Source: Promethearchaeota archaeon
GTDB taxonomy: Archaea > Asgardarchaeota > Lokiarchaeia > Sigynarchaeales > SOKP01
Direction: 5' to 3'
DNA length: 64,000 nucleotides
NCBI GenBank assembly: GCA_019058515.1
Contig: JAHPYY010000135.1
Span: 1 to 64,000 of the forward strand
The position numbers and the translations under genes are program-made. Positions 18,027 to 28,071 of the stretch are shown here, one piece after another. The notes below the pieces were generated by a model. It was not told the origin of the DNA. It saw only the letters and a program-made list of their open reading frames with translations, and searched no databases. How positions within the stretch are numbered: position 1 is the first letter of the stretch; every line of letters starts with the position of its first letter.

Positions 18027-19301
18027 TCAACCCCATTTCTCTATCGCTTGTTTTAATTGAACATTAGATTTTGAATAATCTTCTAGACTTATATTTTTGA
18101 GGGAAGCTTCAACTGCTTGTCTAACGGCCGTTGCACCCTCTTTAGTTCCACGAGGATGACCGTGCACTCCTCCACCAAATTGAAAAACCATGTCCGTTCC
18201 GAGATACTTTATTAAATCTGGTACATGGAGAGGACTCAACCCTCCTGAAGCAACGGGCAAAACCGGTTTAAGACTATACCAGTTTTGATCTAAACTTGTT
18301 AAATCGTTTCCTTTAAATTCGGATTCCGTAATATTTTTGTTAATCTCTATAACCTCGTTTTTTCCTCCTTCCATTTTCCCAACTATTGTACCTGTGTGAA
18401 GTTGGTCCATTCCAATTAATCGCATCAATTTCGCAAGGGCAAGCATAGTCATTCCATGCTTTTTATTTCTCGTAAACGCGGCGTGCATAGCCCTATGCGC
18501 GTGAATGACGATGTTCTTGTCGTCTAAATAATCTCTAATCTCTTGTAGAGCAGAAAATCCTACGGTTACTATGTCTACCATGATATATTCACCTCCATTG
18601 CTAATAACGTGATCTGCGCGCTTTTTCATTACATTCACTTTAGCTGTTATATTTGGCATGTAGATCTTTTTTTCCCCTGTTTCACTCTCTGCTTTGTCTC
18701 TCACTTTGAGAGTTTCTATTACTCTTTTTTTGAAATTGTTAAACGACATACTAGTTAAATTTTCATCGTCTTTTACGATATCTAATCCTCCAAGCCACGC
18801 TTCACCACACACTTTTGCGTGTTCTACCTCGTTCAATCCGACCTTTGGCTTAACGATCGTTCCGAGTAAAGGTCTGTTATATACTTTAGTTAGTTTTCTA
18901 ATGCCATCAATTCCGAATTTAGGACCTTTGTAGGAATTTACGATCGATTTTGGAAAGGAGATGTCTAATAATCTTAAGTTATTTATAGCCTTCATGCCGT
19001 AAATATTTCCCGCAACTGCGCTGAGAATTTGCGACATGTTATTAGCTTCAAAAAGCTCGTGCGAATAAGCAATCTTCACAATACTATTTATCTCGTCTAT
19101 ATAGAATACTGAAGGCTTTAATCTATGAGCAATGTCCTCAGACATGGTTACAATATCAGTCCATGTCCCGATCGAGCTCTCTTTTGCGATTTCTTCGCAA
19201 GCTGTTTGAATATCAACACACTCAGGAGCTTTTTCTATGTAATACATCGCAATTAAATCGTTTTCTCCTGGTTGATAATCTAAATTTATATAATTTATCA
19301 T
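18027..19301 (-). CDS. rbcL: RuBisCO large subunit, archaeal form III
   Basis: 424 aa from the ATG at 19301, 8 nt after GAGGTGA (an upstream in-frame GTG is part of that SD). Active-site residues are complete: Lys151/Lys153 (TIVKPKVG), carbamylated Lys177 with Asp179 and Glu180 (DIVKDDE), His in VIHAHRAMHAAF, loop 6 HTGTIVGKMEG, the phosphate-binding SGGLSP and FQFGGGVHGHPRG. It should therefore be a true carboxylase, not a RuBisCO-like protein. Adjacent e2b2 places it in nucleoside/AMP degradation yielding two 3-phosphoglycerate. Confidence 0.93.
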   Translation of the reverse strand: MINYINLDYQPGENDLIAMYYIEKAPECVDIQTACEEIAKESSIGTWTDIVTMSEDIAHRLKPSVFYIDEINSIVKIAYSHELFEANNMSQILSAVAGNIYGMKAINNLRLLDISFPKSIVNSYKGPKFGIDGIRKLTKVYNRPLLGTIVKPKVGLNEVEHAKVCGEAWLGGLDIVKDDENLTSMSFNNFKKRVIETLKVRDKAESETGEKKIYMPNITAKVNVMKKRADHVISNGGEYIMVDIVTVGFSALQEIRDYLDDKNIVIHAHRAMHAAFTRNKKHGMTMLALAKLMRLIGMDQLHTGTIVGKMEGGKNEVIEINKNITESEFKGNDLTSLDQNWYSLKPVLPVASGGLSPLHVPDLIKYLGTDMVFQFGGGVHGHPRGTKEGATAVRQAVEASLKNISLEDYSKSNVQLKQAIEKWG

Positions 19302-19383
19302 ACGATTTTTCACCTCATAATCTGTAATACAAAGTAGTATTCAATGTTATCTGTTTCATGGCTGATCTTAACTTAAATTTAAT

Positions 19384-19629
19384 ATGCAATCAAAATTGAT
19401 CACAAGTAATATGCAAGAGAAGAAATATTTGGATTCTACACTATCAATACCAGAGCGCGTTGACGACTTGCTGTCAAGAATGGATATTAAGGAAAAGGTG
19501 GCTCAACTGGGTTCTGAATACAGCATCAAACTTATCGAATCCCGCAAAGTATCGCGTCGCTTGTTGGAAAAGTACACGAAAAATGATATAGGTCAGATTA
19601 CTATTTTTAAAATCGTTATTCTACTCTAA
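19384..19629 (+). pseudogene. Truncated GH3 beta-glucosidase (N-terminal stub)
   Basis: 81 codons. The segment YLDSTLSIPERVDDLLSRMD followed by IKEKVAQLGSEY is the typical N-terminus of family 3 glycoside hydrolases (normally 700-850 aa). Homology seems to end near NDIGQITIF, and the last codons overlap the 3' end of the MFS gene on the other strand. The remaining 90% of the enzyme is missing, so this is a remnant from a deletion or rearrangement. Its leaderless promoter upstream of the ATG still looks intact. Confidence 0.7.
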
Positions 19630-21009
19630 AACCTCATCGGATGTATCTTCTCCAATAAACTCGTAATCTTTCGAGTTTATGGATCTAAATAGGAGCATGC
19701 TTGTAGTTAAGCTACCTGCGCACAAGGACATTATGATGAAATATATTAAATAGAAGTTAGGAATAACTCCAGCTAACGAATTAAATACGATTGCAGATAA
19801 CCAAGTTCCAACAGTTTGTCCAAGGTTATTAAGTGCAATTAATAGCGCGTAATATGTAGACTTTAAATTAGGATAATAATTCCTAGTTAAGTCTCCTCTT
19901 ACCGTTTGATTTGAGACAGTTAACGCCCCCTGTGCAGCTCCTATTATTATTTGAAGAATTACACCGAAAATAAGAGCAACTATGAACACTCCATTAAAGA
20001 TAACGAACGGAACAACGCATACAAGACTAATCGGGATGTATATGAGAAAAGCTTTTAGAATTGTCCTTTTTCGCTGTTTGTCCGTGTATTTTCCCGTAAT
20101 CAACGACCCTATCACCGTTCCAAGTCCGTAACAAAAGAGAAAAACTGAACTCCATCCCAGCAAATCAACCGCAGAACCACTCGTAATGGATAAAATTGTT
20201 TCTGTGACATCAATTACCCCCATGGCTATTAATATCACGTAATTTAAGTAAAAAACAATTACATTCGCAATTATTGCTCCTAAAAATACGTAAGCGAACA
20301 CCTTGTAATTCCTAAACTTACTAATAATTGAAATTACATCTTTCGCAATGGCTTTATTAGAGATTTTCTCAAACGGTTCTTCGGCAACGAAGTAAGGCAG
20401 CAAACTTGCTATGACCATGAGAATCCCCGTCATCATGAATAATAATGGAATTAGGTTTAACGCAAGAAATATTAACCCAAGTAGCATTCCTCCTGCGCCT
20501 TGACCCAAAAACATAAAGGTCCATGTTACACCCTGGACTTTTCCGAGTTCTTCTTTTGGAGTGACATCTAATATGAGACTATCCAAAACCATGTCGCTAA
20601 ATGCAGTACCAACTTGCGTAAAAAAGTAGTAAAAAGCGAAGAATATGTATATCGTCTGGTCAAGCGGTAAGTAAAACGCCATCATTAGCCAAAACGCTCC
20701 ACCCAATCCTCCAAAACTGGTAATCCATGGAAGGCGATTTCCGTACTTTTTAGAACCAAATTTATCGCTTAAAGGACCAACAATCGCTTTAATTGCCCAA
20801 GGGAGACCACCAATAGTTGCTACAATCATCCATAGAACGAGATCGAAAGATCCACCGAGAACCTGAGCTAAGTAGGGAGGGAACACGAGTGTTGGTATTC
20901 GGGGCGTTGCCTACAATAAGCAATTCTTTCCCTGACTATATCCCTCGACAAAGTAATAGAAGGTGAATATCCTAATATTGTGTTTTTGCGAAACTTTTTT
21001 ATTGTTCAT
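19621..21009 (-). pseudogene. MFS transporter with in-frame amber codon near the N-terminus
   Basis: The uninterrupted ORF from the GTG at 20886 (421 aa) lacks the first membrane helix of an MFS protein. In the same frame, 41 codons further up from an ATG at 21009 encode a good first helix, RIFTFYYFVEGYSQG. One TAG (20911-20913) interrupts it. The TAG lies in about 10 extra codons (KNCLL-stop-ATPR) between YSQG and IPTLVFPPYLA, which would read well if joined. A TATA box (TTTATATTT) precedes the ATG. It could be a recent pseudogene, a removable insert, an assembly error, or a shortened protein from the GTG. The rest keeps GPLSDKFGSKKYGNRLPW and about 11 helices. Confidence 0.6.
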
Positions 21010-21089
21010 ATAACATTTTTTGCGCTAAATAAATATAAAGATGAATCTCAATAACAATTATTAATTAACTAAAAAAACTAAGAGAAATC

Positions 21090-21914
21090 ATGTCTGAATT
21101 AAAATTTGAGCATATTAAAATCGAAAAAAAAGAAGAGAATAATTACGCAACCGTTTCGATTAATCGCCCTAATAAGTTAAACGCGCTCTCAGGAGATACA
21201 TTAAGAGAGATCTCAGAAGCTCTCAATTCTCTTATCTTAGATAAATCTGCTAGGTGCGTCGTTCTAAGAGGTACGAAAGATTTTACGAAAAAACCTGCAT
21301 TTTCTGCAGGAGCCGATTTATCGTCTCGAGGTTCTCTCGAAATTGATCGAACTAACTTAATGGATCAGAGTCATTTAATGGTTATAAGGCATAATTACTA
21401 CGATATGATAGAGAAATTTCCAAAACCATTAATTGCTGCAGTGGATGGGTACGCCCTTGGTGGAGGATTGGAGTTAGCGTTAGTCTGCGATGTTATAATT
21501 GCATCGAAACGCTCAACATTCGGATTTCCTGAAATAAATCGTGGAATCGCCCCATTTAATGGGGGAACTCAAAGATTAATAAGAACTCTCGGCAAAATTA
21601 GAGTAAAACGTATGATCTTTTTTGGAGAACATTACACCGCTGAAGAAATGTATAACTGGGGGTTAATCTCGTATCTTGTCGACAATGATAACTTTGAAGA
21701 GTTTCTTCACGAAAAGGCTGCTTGGATTGGCAACGCACCCACTAAAAGCCTATTTGTTATTAAAAAAGCGATAGATTACGGAACTCAATCGCCATTAAAC
21801 CTGGGACTTCAATTTGAAATAATGGGTTACGCCATAAATTCACAATCTAAAGATGTAACAGAAGGAGTCACAGCGTTCTTAGAAAAGAGAAAGCCAAAGT
21901 TTACCGGCGATTAG
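21090..21914 (+). CDS. Enoyl-CoA hydratase/isomerase (crotonase family)
   Basis: 274 aa. Crotonase fold with the oxyanion-hole segments AFSAGADLS and AVDGYALGGGLELALVCD, then GFPEINRGIAPFNGGTQR. The Glu of FPEI is in the place of one catalytic acid. Probably hydrates enoyl-CoA in beta-oxidation or a related acyl-CoA route; the exact reaction is not readable. Divergent from the broken MFS gene, sharing an AT-rich promoter region. Confidence 0.85.
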   Translation: MSELKFEHIKIEKKEENNYATVSINRPNKLNALSGDTLREISEALNSLILDKSARCVVLRGTKDFTKKPAFSAGADLSSRGSLEIDRTNLMDQSHLMVIRHNYYDMIEKFPKPLIAAVDGYALGGGLELALVCDVIIASKRSTFGFPEINRGIAPFNGGTQRLIRTLGKIRVKRMIFFGEHYTAEEMYNWGLISYLVDNDNFEEFLHEKAAWIGNAPTKSLFVIKKAIDYGTQSPLNLGLQFEIMGYAINSQSKDVTEGVTAFLEKRKPKFTGD

Positions 21915-21919
21915 ACTTA

Positions 21920-21931
21920 TTTTTTTTTTTT
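21920..21931 (+). terminator. T12 tract after enoyl-CoA hydratase gene
   Basis: Twelve consecutive T just after the stop, a likely oligo-T terminator. Confidence 0.5.
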
Positions 21932-22066
21932 AACTCAATTTTATTTTTGTAATCATCTTTTGCCGTAAATCAATATAAAGGAAAGCTTATAAAGATTAAA
22001 AAAGGAAATTATTCTAAACTTCATTTTTTTTACAATCTTTATTTTATTTTTAATTGAGGACTGAAA

Positions 22067-23470
22067 ATGAAAGAAAAACTAGGAACAGAAGAAAAATCAT
22101 TGCAATTAGAAAAATTACCACTTTGGAAGATCCTAATATTTATGTTGCCTAGCTGGGCGGGTCTCTATTTCACTTTTGAAGCGCGTTCGTACAGTTTTTA
22201 TCAAGTAGAAGTTGGATTGGGTATTATATTATTGACGATTGGTTATATTGTGTTTACGATCTGGGACGCGGCGAACGATTTCATTTTAAGTTATTTCATT
22301 GATCGTCCTAATAGACTTTGGCCAAAGTATGGAAAACAGCTTCCTTGGCTGATCATAGGGTTTGTGCTTGCGGGAATATTCGGAATTCTATTGTTTAACC
22401 CCCCGGGGAATGATCAAATAACCCTATTTGTTTGGTACATAGTAATGATTTGTTTATTCGATTCGGGAGTAGCTATTACTCAATCTGCAGTCTATAGTTT
22501 ATATACACAATATGTACCCGATGAGAAAAATCGAATGACCCAATGGGCAATTTGGACTGTCATTAATTTGCCTATTGGAATAATTAACGGTCTTCTTGTT
22601 GCAAACTTGATAATCTACGGGGATGTGGCATCGTATAGCAGGTGGGCGATAACTTACGCAATAATTGGCTGGTTTATATTTGCAGCTGGAGCTTACTTCT
22701 TAAGACCGTCGCCTATTATTAGGGAATTGGTTGCTAAAGAACAAATGTTGTATGACCAACAAAAATCAAATCTTTTGCGAAATGTGAAAGTCCTTTTCAC
22801 TTCGAGAAATTACTTAGTCATGTGGATAAATAATCTAGCAGCTAGCGGTGGTTGGATCATTATCTTTATAATGCTACCGTATTTCGTTAGATTTGTATTT
22901 GGTCTACCTGCAACAGCAGAGGCAACTTTTCGTGTGTTATCGGCTATCGGTTCTTTTTTTGGTGTAGCTATTGGATATATCACTTGTGTTAAGACTCGAA
23001 AACTCGAAAAAATAACAATAGTCATCTTCACAACGACCATTGTGGTTTTAACGGTGCTATTTTTTGTGCGAGAATTGCTACTTGCGGCCACAATGTTTGG
23101 GATACTTGCGGGTTTAGTGGGCGCGGGTACGGTAAGTTTACAACCATTACGATTCCGGACTTACGACGAAGTAGCACTCAATGGAGGAGAGCGTATGGAT
23201 GCATTGGCCACAGGCGTTTGGAGATTCACTGGACAACTTCCTCAGGTTTGGACTGCAGCAGCTATCGCTATTGTACAAGGGCTAACGGGTTTTAACCCAG
23301 CTCTTGAAGTTCAAACAGAATTAGCAAAAAATGGTATTGCGTTTTTAATCTCCCTTTACCCTATGTTCTATTGGGTACTCACATTGATCATTTTCTGGGT
23401 TGGATGGAACCTAACGGAAGAGAGGCATAAAGAGATTCGCGTCCAACTTCGAGAGAAGAATTTAATATAA
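22067..23470 (+). CDS. GPH-family-like MFS sugar symporter
   Basis: 467 aa with 12 predicted helices. TIWDAANDFILSYFIDRP and WPKYGKQLPWLI replace the classical DR..KWGRR loop, so it is a divergent GPH member. GAGGA stands 8 nt before the ATG. The GH94-like enzyme follows after 76 bp on the same strand, so it probably imports the oligosaccharide that enzyme cleaves. Confidence 0.75.
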   Translation: MKEKLGTEEKSLQLEKLPLWKILIFMLPSWAGLYFTFEARSYSFYQVEVGLGIILLTIGYIVFTIWDAANDFILSYFIDRPNRLWPKYGKQLPWLIIGFVLAGIFGILLFNPPGNDQITLFVWYIVMICLFDSGVAITQSAVYSLYTQYVPDEKNRMTQWAIWTVINLPIGIINGLLVANLIIYGDVASYSRWAITYAIIGWFIFAAGAYFLRPSPIIRELVAKEQMLYDQQKSNLLRNVKVLFTSRNYLVMWINNLAASGGWIIIFIMLPYFVRFVFGLPATAEATFRVLSAIGSFFGVAIGYITCVKTRKLEKITIVIFTTTIVVLTVLFFVRELLLAATMFGILAGLVGAGTVSLQPLRFRTYDEVALNGGERMDALATGVWRFTGQLPQVWTAAAIAIVQGLTGFNPALEVQTELAKNGIAFLISLYPMFYWVLTLIIFWVGWNLTEERHKEIRVQLREKNLI

Positions 23471-23500
23471 ACTACTTTTTTCAAATACAATGAAATCTTG

Positions 23501-23510
23501 TTTTTTTTTT
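23501..23510 (+). terminator. T10 tract between symporter and GH94-like gene
   Basis: Ten T about 30 nt after the symporter stop. It may end or attenuate the transcript ahead of the GH94-like gene. Confidence 0.4.
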
Positions 23511-23546
23511 ATTATACTTATATGACCTTATTAGCAGAGGATTACC

Positions 23547-26258
23547 ATGAATGAAAAAGAAAAACCATACGGATCTGCACATTTTGGACAGTGGATTCGA
23601 GACGAGTTTGGGTTTCCTGCGTACGAGTACACTTGCAACCAGTATATTGATGATAAAGCCCGCACCCCAATGAATGAAATGTGGAGGTCGAATAGAGATC
23701 ACTACTTCTTAGTAGGAAATGACCGCGTAGTAGGAGTGGCTTCAAATTTCGGATATGTGAAATTACGTCAAGACGAAGGAGGACCAAAATATCTAAATTA
23801 TTACGAACCAAAACTAAATCAATATGCTGGAGGGTTTGGCTATTTACGGGACAATTCTTCTGAATTAGGCACGTTTTATTCGGAAGAAAGTAATCATTTT
23901 AAACGAATTTTCGGAATAGGATATTACTTAAAAGAGGTAGCAAATGAGAGATATAAAGTGAAACAAGAGATTTTTACACCATACGGTGATGATCCAATAC
24001 TAATTTCAAAAACGACAATCAAAAATAAAGGCGCTGTGGAGGCGGAAGTTAGTTGGTTTGAGTATTGGGGATGTTTTAACTTCCAATTTTCGTTTCAAGC
24101 AGTAATCGATGCGATCAACGCGAAGAAAGCGAAACCTCTAAAAGAATATCGGTTGGAGTTGGGATTTAAATTCAAAAATAAAACCCTAATACTGCCGGAT
24201 GGAAGAGGTTTATTCAATATGAAATATGATGTAAAGTCATCCTTAAAAGAGAAGTTGGTGGATTTTGAGTTACGGAGTTCTGGTAAACAAATTAAGAGGG
24301 AACATGCTTCATTTGAAGATAAGGCACCACCTCCAATATTTCTAATCTCTTTAGATGCGCCTGCTGATGGATGCGGTAACAATTCGGAACAGTTTTTTGG
24401 ATTGGGAGGAGTAACCCATCCAGATGGACTGAAACGTAAATTAAGTTTTAACGAGGACCTAATTGATTACCAGACATGCTTAATACTCGAACGCAAGTTG
24501 AAATTAAAGCCACTTAAAGAAAAAACTATATTCTTTGCTTATGGATATATACCTATTGGATTTAATTTAAACCACCTAATCGAGAAATATTCATTAAATC
24601 CTGAGATACTCTTCGAATCATCAATAAAAAATTGGTTTGAAAATCGTATCCATTTTGAACTTAACGATACAAAATGGATCGACAGAGAGATTTTTTGGCA
24701 TTATTACTACCTTAGGGGATTACTCTCATACGATTCTTATTTTGAAGAACATATCCTCTCCCAAGGACATGTGTACCAGCATATCGTTGGATTTCAAGGA
24801 GCCGCTCGAGATCCACTGCAACATGCTCTGCCCTTCATATTTACAAATCCCGATTTCGTAAAACAAATTATTCGCTATACATTAAAAGAAGTGCAAGAAG
24901 ACGGAAAGATTCCATACGGAATAACTGGAAACGGTATGATCATGCCGTCATTGTGGGATCCAAGTGATTTAGAATTATGGTTATTATGGATAACCAGCGA
25001 GTACGTATTGTCTTTGCGGGATATTAATTTTTTGAATAATGTAATAACGAGATTTCCTGTTCACGGAAGAAAGGTTAAGCAATCGAATATTAAAGAATTG
25101 CTGTATTTAGTATACGATCACTTTGTAAATTCTACAGGCAAAGGGAGCCATGGTTTAATACGAATTGCTAGTTGCGATTGGAACGACATGGTTATTACAG
25201 GACATGTACCTGAAGAAAAACAAAATGAAGTTAAGAAAGTAGGAGAAAGCTGTTTGAACACTGCTATGGCTATACATGTACTCAATAGGTTTACTGAAAT
25301 GCTAATATATGTGGGATGTACTGAAAAGGTTGCGGAAATACAAGACTTTAGGGAATCTCTAATTAAACCTTTAAGAAAACAATGGAACGGAAGATGGTTT
25401 AAGCGCGCATGGCTATCTGAGGAACTTGGATGGGTTGGAGATAACGAGCTATGGTTAGAACCACAACCTTGGGCAATAATTAGTGATATTCTGAGTGAAA
25501 ATCAGAGATCTCAATTAGTTAAAAGCATTAACCAACTCATTAGAAATCCTTCACCTATAGGAGCAATCTTATTAAGTAAACCCATCGCGAGTAATGTTGA
25601 GTCCATAGGAATGGCCACAAATGCAGGAATCTGGCCATCTATCAATGGAACTCTAATCTGGGCGCTCTCTCTTGTAGATGGAAATTTAGCTTATGATGAA
25701 TGGAAAAAAAATACACTAGCTTACAAGTCAGATATATATCCAGATATATGGTACGGTATATGGAGTGGTCCTGACACGTGGAATTCTATTCATTCAGATT
25801 ATCCAGGGCACACTCTTTTCGATAAATATTACATGACCAGAGACGAGCAAGACCGAAGCGAGGTTTTGTTATCAATGGGGATCAATTGGACTGATTTTCC
25901 AGTATTCAATTTACATCCACATGCGTGGCCTTTGTACAATATTTTTCACCTCATAGGCACTACCTTTAGTAAAGAAGGCATTGAATTTATCCCAATACTA
26001 GAGGACCAGGAATATTCTATCTATTCCCCTTTACTAAGCTTCGAGAAAGGGGTAGGCTTTTACAAAGGTTATTATCTTCCCCAAATTAAGGACAATTTCT
26101 CTGTAAAGTTAACACTTGGAAAAACAACAATTAATTCAATTAAAGAGATAAGAGTGAACGGGATCTCTTCCACCTACGAAGAAATTGGGGAAGCAGTTAT
26201 TTTTCAAGGAGAAGGGGGAAACGATAAAGCTTTAACTTGGGAAGTAATCTTCCAATAA
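23547..26258 (+). CDS. GH94-like glycoside phosphorylase/hydrolase
   Basis: 903 aa. The N-terminal beta-sandwich part has a shape like cellobiose/chitobiose phosphorylases (LGTFYSEESNHFKRIFGIG). The C-terminal alpha/alpha-barrel carries GAARDPLQHALPFI and CDWNDMVITG; in GH94 the Asp of DWND is the general acid. NELWLEPQPWAII and NAGIWPSINGTLIWA follow as in the family. It likely splits a beta-linked oligosaccharide in the cytoplasm. Whether it is a phosphorylase or a hydrolase cannot be decided. No signal peptide. SD GAGGAT precedes the ATG. The upstream GPH symporter is the obvious partner. Confidence 0.7.
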   Translation: MNEKEKPYGSAHFGQWIRDEFGFPAYEYTCNQYIDDKARTPMNEMWRSNRDHYFLVGNDRVVGVASNFGYVKLRQDEGGPKYLNYYEPKLNQYAGGFGYLRDNSSELGTFYSEESNHFKRIFGIGYYLKEVANERYKVKQEIFTPYGDDPILISKTTIKNKGAVEAEVSWFEYWGCFNFQFSFQAVIDAINAKKAKPLKEYRLELGFKFKNKTLILPDGRGLFNMKYDVKSSLKEKLVDFELRSSGKQIKREHASFEDKAPPPIFLISLDAPADGCGNNSEQFFGLGGVTHPDGLKRKLSFNEDLIDYQTCLILERKLKLKPLKEKTIFFAYGYIPIGFNLNHLIEKYSLNPEILFESSIKNWFENRIHFELNDTKWIDREIFWHYYYLRGLLSYDSYFEEHILSQGHVYQHIVGFQGAARDPLQHALPFIFTNPDFVKQIIRYTLKEVQEDGKIPYGITGNGMIMPSLWDPSDLELWLLWITSEYVLSLRDINFLNNVITRFPVHGRKVKQSNIKELLYLVYDHFVNSTGKGSHGLIRIASCDWNDMVITGHVPEEKQNEVKKVGESCLNTAMAIHVLNRFTEMLIYVGCTEKVAEIQDFRESLIKPLRKQWNGRWFKRAWLSEELGWVGDNELWLEPQPWAIISDILSENQRSQLVKSINQLIRNPSPIGAILLSKPIASNVESIGMATNAGIWPSINGTLIWALSLVDGNLAYDEWKKNTLAYKSDIYPDIWYGIWSGPDTWNSIHSDYPGHTLFDKYYMTRDEQDRSEVLLSMGINWTDFPVFNLHPHAWPLYNIFHLIGTTFSKEGIEFIPILEDQEYSIYSPLLSFEKGVGFYKGYYLPQIKDNFSVKLTLGKTTINSIKEIRVNGISSTYEEIGEAVIFQGEGGNDKALTWEVIFQ

Positions 26259-26568
26259 TAGAAGATCATTTTGATACGATTAGCATAACTACCTTTTTAA
26301 CCATTTATATGAGGAAAAACCTCGCTTCTAATTAAAATGATGAGATATTTTCTACCTTGCATCTCTCTGCTCTTTTCTTCTTGTGTAAACTCACTAATTG
26401 CGTTTGAAACTCGGAACATTCAAGTGAATTTATGGAGTATAATAATATGAAAATCAGACCAATTAATGTAAATATCTGTGGAAATAAAAAGACAAGCTTA
26501 CGATATTCCTAATCGCTAAAATATAAGTATAGCATTCAATTCTATAATACTATAGCAGAGACCCTAAT
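26259..26568. other. Intergenic region without a supported gene
   Basis: 310 bp between convergent genes. It contains a small inverted repeat (GAGG-AAAAA-CCTC, near 26310) and a 37-codon ORF from 26338 that lacks any SD and resembles nothing known. Confidence 0.4.
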
Positions 26569-27264
26569 CTAATCAGAGTCCTCGAAATAGCCCTCTAAGT
26601 TGGTTTTATTGCCTTTTCCACCAACTGGACACGCTTCGATGCATTTGTTACACCATATGGCTGAAAACTTAGACAAATGATTTAAATTCGCAAGATTGTA
26701 GGTTAGGCAAGATTCGCGGTTATATTTCCCTCCTTCTAACGCATCCACGGGACAAACCTCAACGCACAACTCACAATCCTTGCAATATTCGCTTTTTCTA
26801 ATAGGTATACCAGTACTCAGTGGAGCTTCGGATACTAGAGCCCTTAATCTCACCTGCGGTCCAAATTTTTCAGTTAGAAGCAAGTTATTCTTTCCAATAG
26901 GCCCAATTCCAGCGAGAGCTGCTGCTTCTTTTAAATACAATCCTGGTTTGTACGGAATAACTCTAGATTTATAACTTTGCTCCAAAAGAAATTCTTTTAT
27001 TTTATAGCATCGTGCTTCGAGAATTGAATCTAGATAATGAAAACTTTTTCCAGATATTTGATCTTCGCTCCAAGCATCTAAAATTAAGTCGTATACATGA
27101 ATACCAAGGATTATTACGCATTTAGCAGTAGGAAAGTAAAATTCTGGGGTATTTTCCTTCTTGTAATTCGTAAAATGTTGAACACCAGCAAAACCAATTA
27201 TATCTATTCCAATTTTATGAGAGAATTTAATCAATTCTTGGGTTAAGTTTTCGTTTCCAGTCAT
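26569..27264 (-). CDS. QueG-like double-[4Fe-4S] protein
   Basis: 231 aa. The N-terminal alpha/beta domain is like epoxyqueuosine reductase. The C-terminal ferredoxin pair is CKDCELCVEVCPVDAL ... CLTYN ... CNKCIEACPVGG, with the Cys order of QueG-type double-cluster domains. The family moves electrons to a bound cofactor (cobalamin in QueG). It is shorter than QueG (about 350 aa) and lacks the HEAT-like tail, so the true substrate is probably different. It is one of three paralogues within 4 kb. Confidence 0.75.
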   Translation of the reverse strand: MTGNENLTQELIKFSHKIGIDIIGFAGVQHFTNYKKENTPEFYFPTAKCVIILGIHVYDLILDAWSEDQISGKSFHYLDSILEARCYKIKEFLLEQSYKSRVIPYKPGLYLKEAAALAGIGPIGKNNLLLTEKFGPQVRLRALVSEAPLSTGIPIRKSEYCKDCELCVEVCPVDALEGGKYNRESCLTYNLANLNHLSKFSAIWCNKCIEACPVGGKGNKTNLEGYFEDSD

Positions 27265-27359
27265 TGTAATTAAAGTTTAATAGAAAATAATATCAAATAT
27301 TAAATATTCGGATATGCACTAATTTAAGAACTGTTATAGTATCTACCAAAAAGAATTGC

Positions 27360-28049
27360 TTGAGCTCTATAAATAATTTGGCTAATAATTATAAGAAGAC
27401 TTACAAGTGGATATACGACTCGTTTATTTCCCTTACGTACGACTTTGGATTAAAAATTGGTTTGACACCAATAGGGGAAAGAATACTTAGGGAAAGTGTT
27501 TACTATGAGTTAATACCATTAGTGAAAAGAAACGACAAAATATTGGATTTAGGATGTGGAACGGGTACATTAACCATTATGCTTTCAAAGCTTCTTTATC
27601 CTGATTGCCAACTGTTTGGAGTAGACTTATCTAAAGGTCAAATTCGAAAAGCAAAGCAAAAAGATGTCCAGTCAAAGATTCATTTTGAAGCAGCGGATGC
27701 AAAATCTCTAAAATTTGGTGACTCTTGTTTTGATATCGTCATAATTTCAGCTGCATTGCACGAAATGGATAAGCAAGAACGGTTAGATGTCTTAAAGGAA
27801 ATACATCGGGTGCTCAAGGATGATGGGTATCTACTTATTTTTGAACACCACGAACCAAATTCAACAGGTCGTCGTATCGTATATAATTTTTACTTAGGTT
27901 TTTGGGAGAAATTACTTTCTCATTCTTTTGAAATTCAGCGTTCTTTGCTTAAAGAATTAATCAAAAGCGATTTTGTCATTTTAACTCAAAAACCTATAAA
28001 AAAAATGGGTGGTTTTTTTCAAACTATCCTTTGCAAAAAAGATTACTAA
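27360..28049 (+). CDS. Class I SAM-dependent methyltransferase (UbiE-like)
   Basis: 229 aa. Motif I is ILDLGCGTGTLTIML, then GVDLSKGQIRKAK (acidic loop) and CFDIVIISAALHEMD. This pattern is typical of UbiE/ArsM-like small-molecule methyltransferases. TTG start at 27360 without a clear SD; the frame remains open upstream, so the start is uncertain. It lies between two QueG-like genes that face other directions. Confidence 0.8.
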   Translation: MSSINNLANNYKKTYKWIYDSFISLTYDFGLKIGLTPIGERILRESVYYELIPLVKRNDKILDLGCGTGTLTIMLSKLLYPDCQLFGVDLSKGQIRKAKQKDVQSKIHFEAADAKSLKFGDSCFDIVIISAALHEMDKQERLDVLKEIHRVLKDDGYLLIFEHHEPNSTGRRIVYNFYLGFWEKLLSHSFEIQRSLLKELIKSDFVILTQKPIKKMGGFFQTILCKKDY

Positions 28050-28071
28050 AACTTAATCTTTCAACCAAAAA

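Noticed and set aside
20911..20913. TAG read as pyrrolysine
   Set aside because: The codons around it look like an insert, not a conserved catalytic site, and no pyl genes or PYLIS-like structure are visible here.
20905..20930. Bulge-helix-bulge intron to explain the amber insert
   Set aside because: Only a 4-bp TTGC/GCAA stem and a GGG/CCC pairing can be drawn; the two 3-nt bulges around a 4-bp helix are not present.
26338..26451. 37-codon ORF with a hydrophobic, Cys-containing start (lipobox-like)
   Set aside because: No SD or clear promoter, poor signal shape, and nothing after the hydrophobic part; probably chance.
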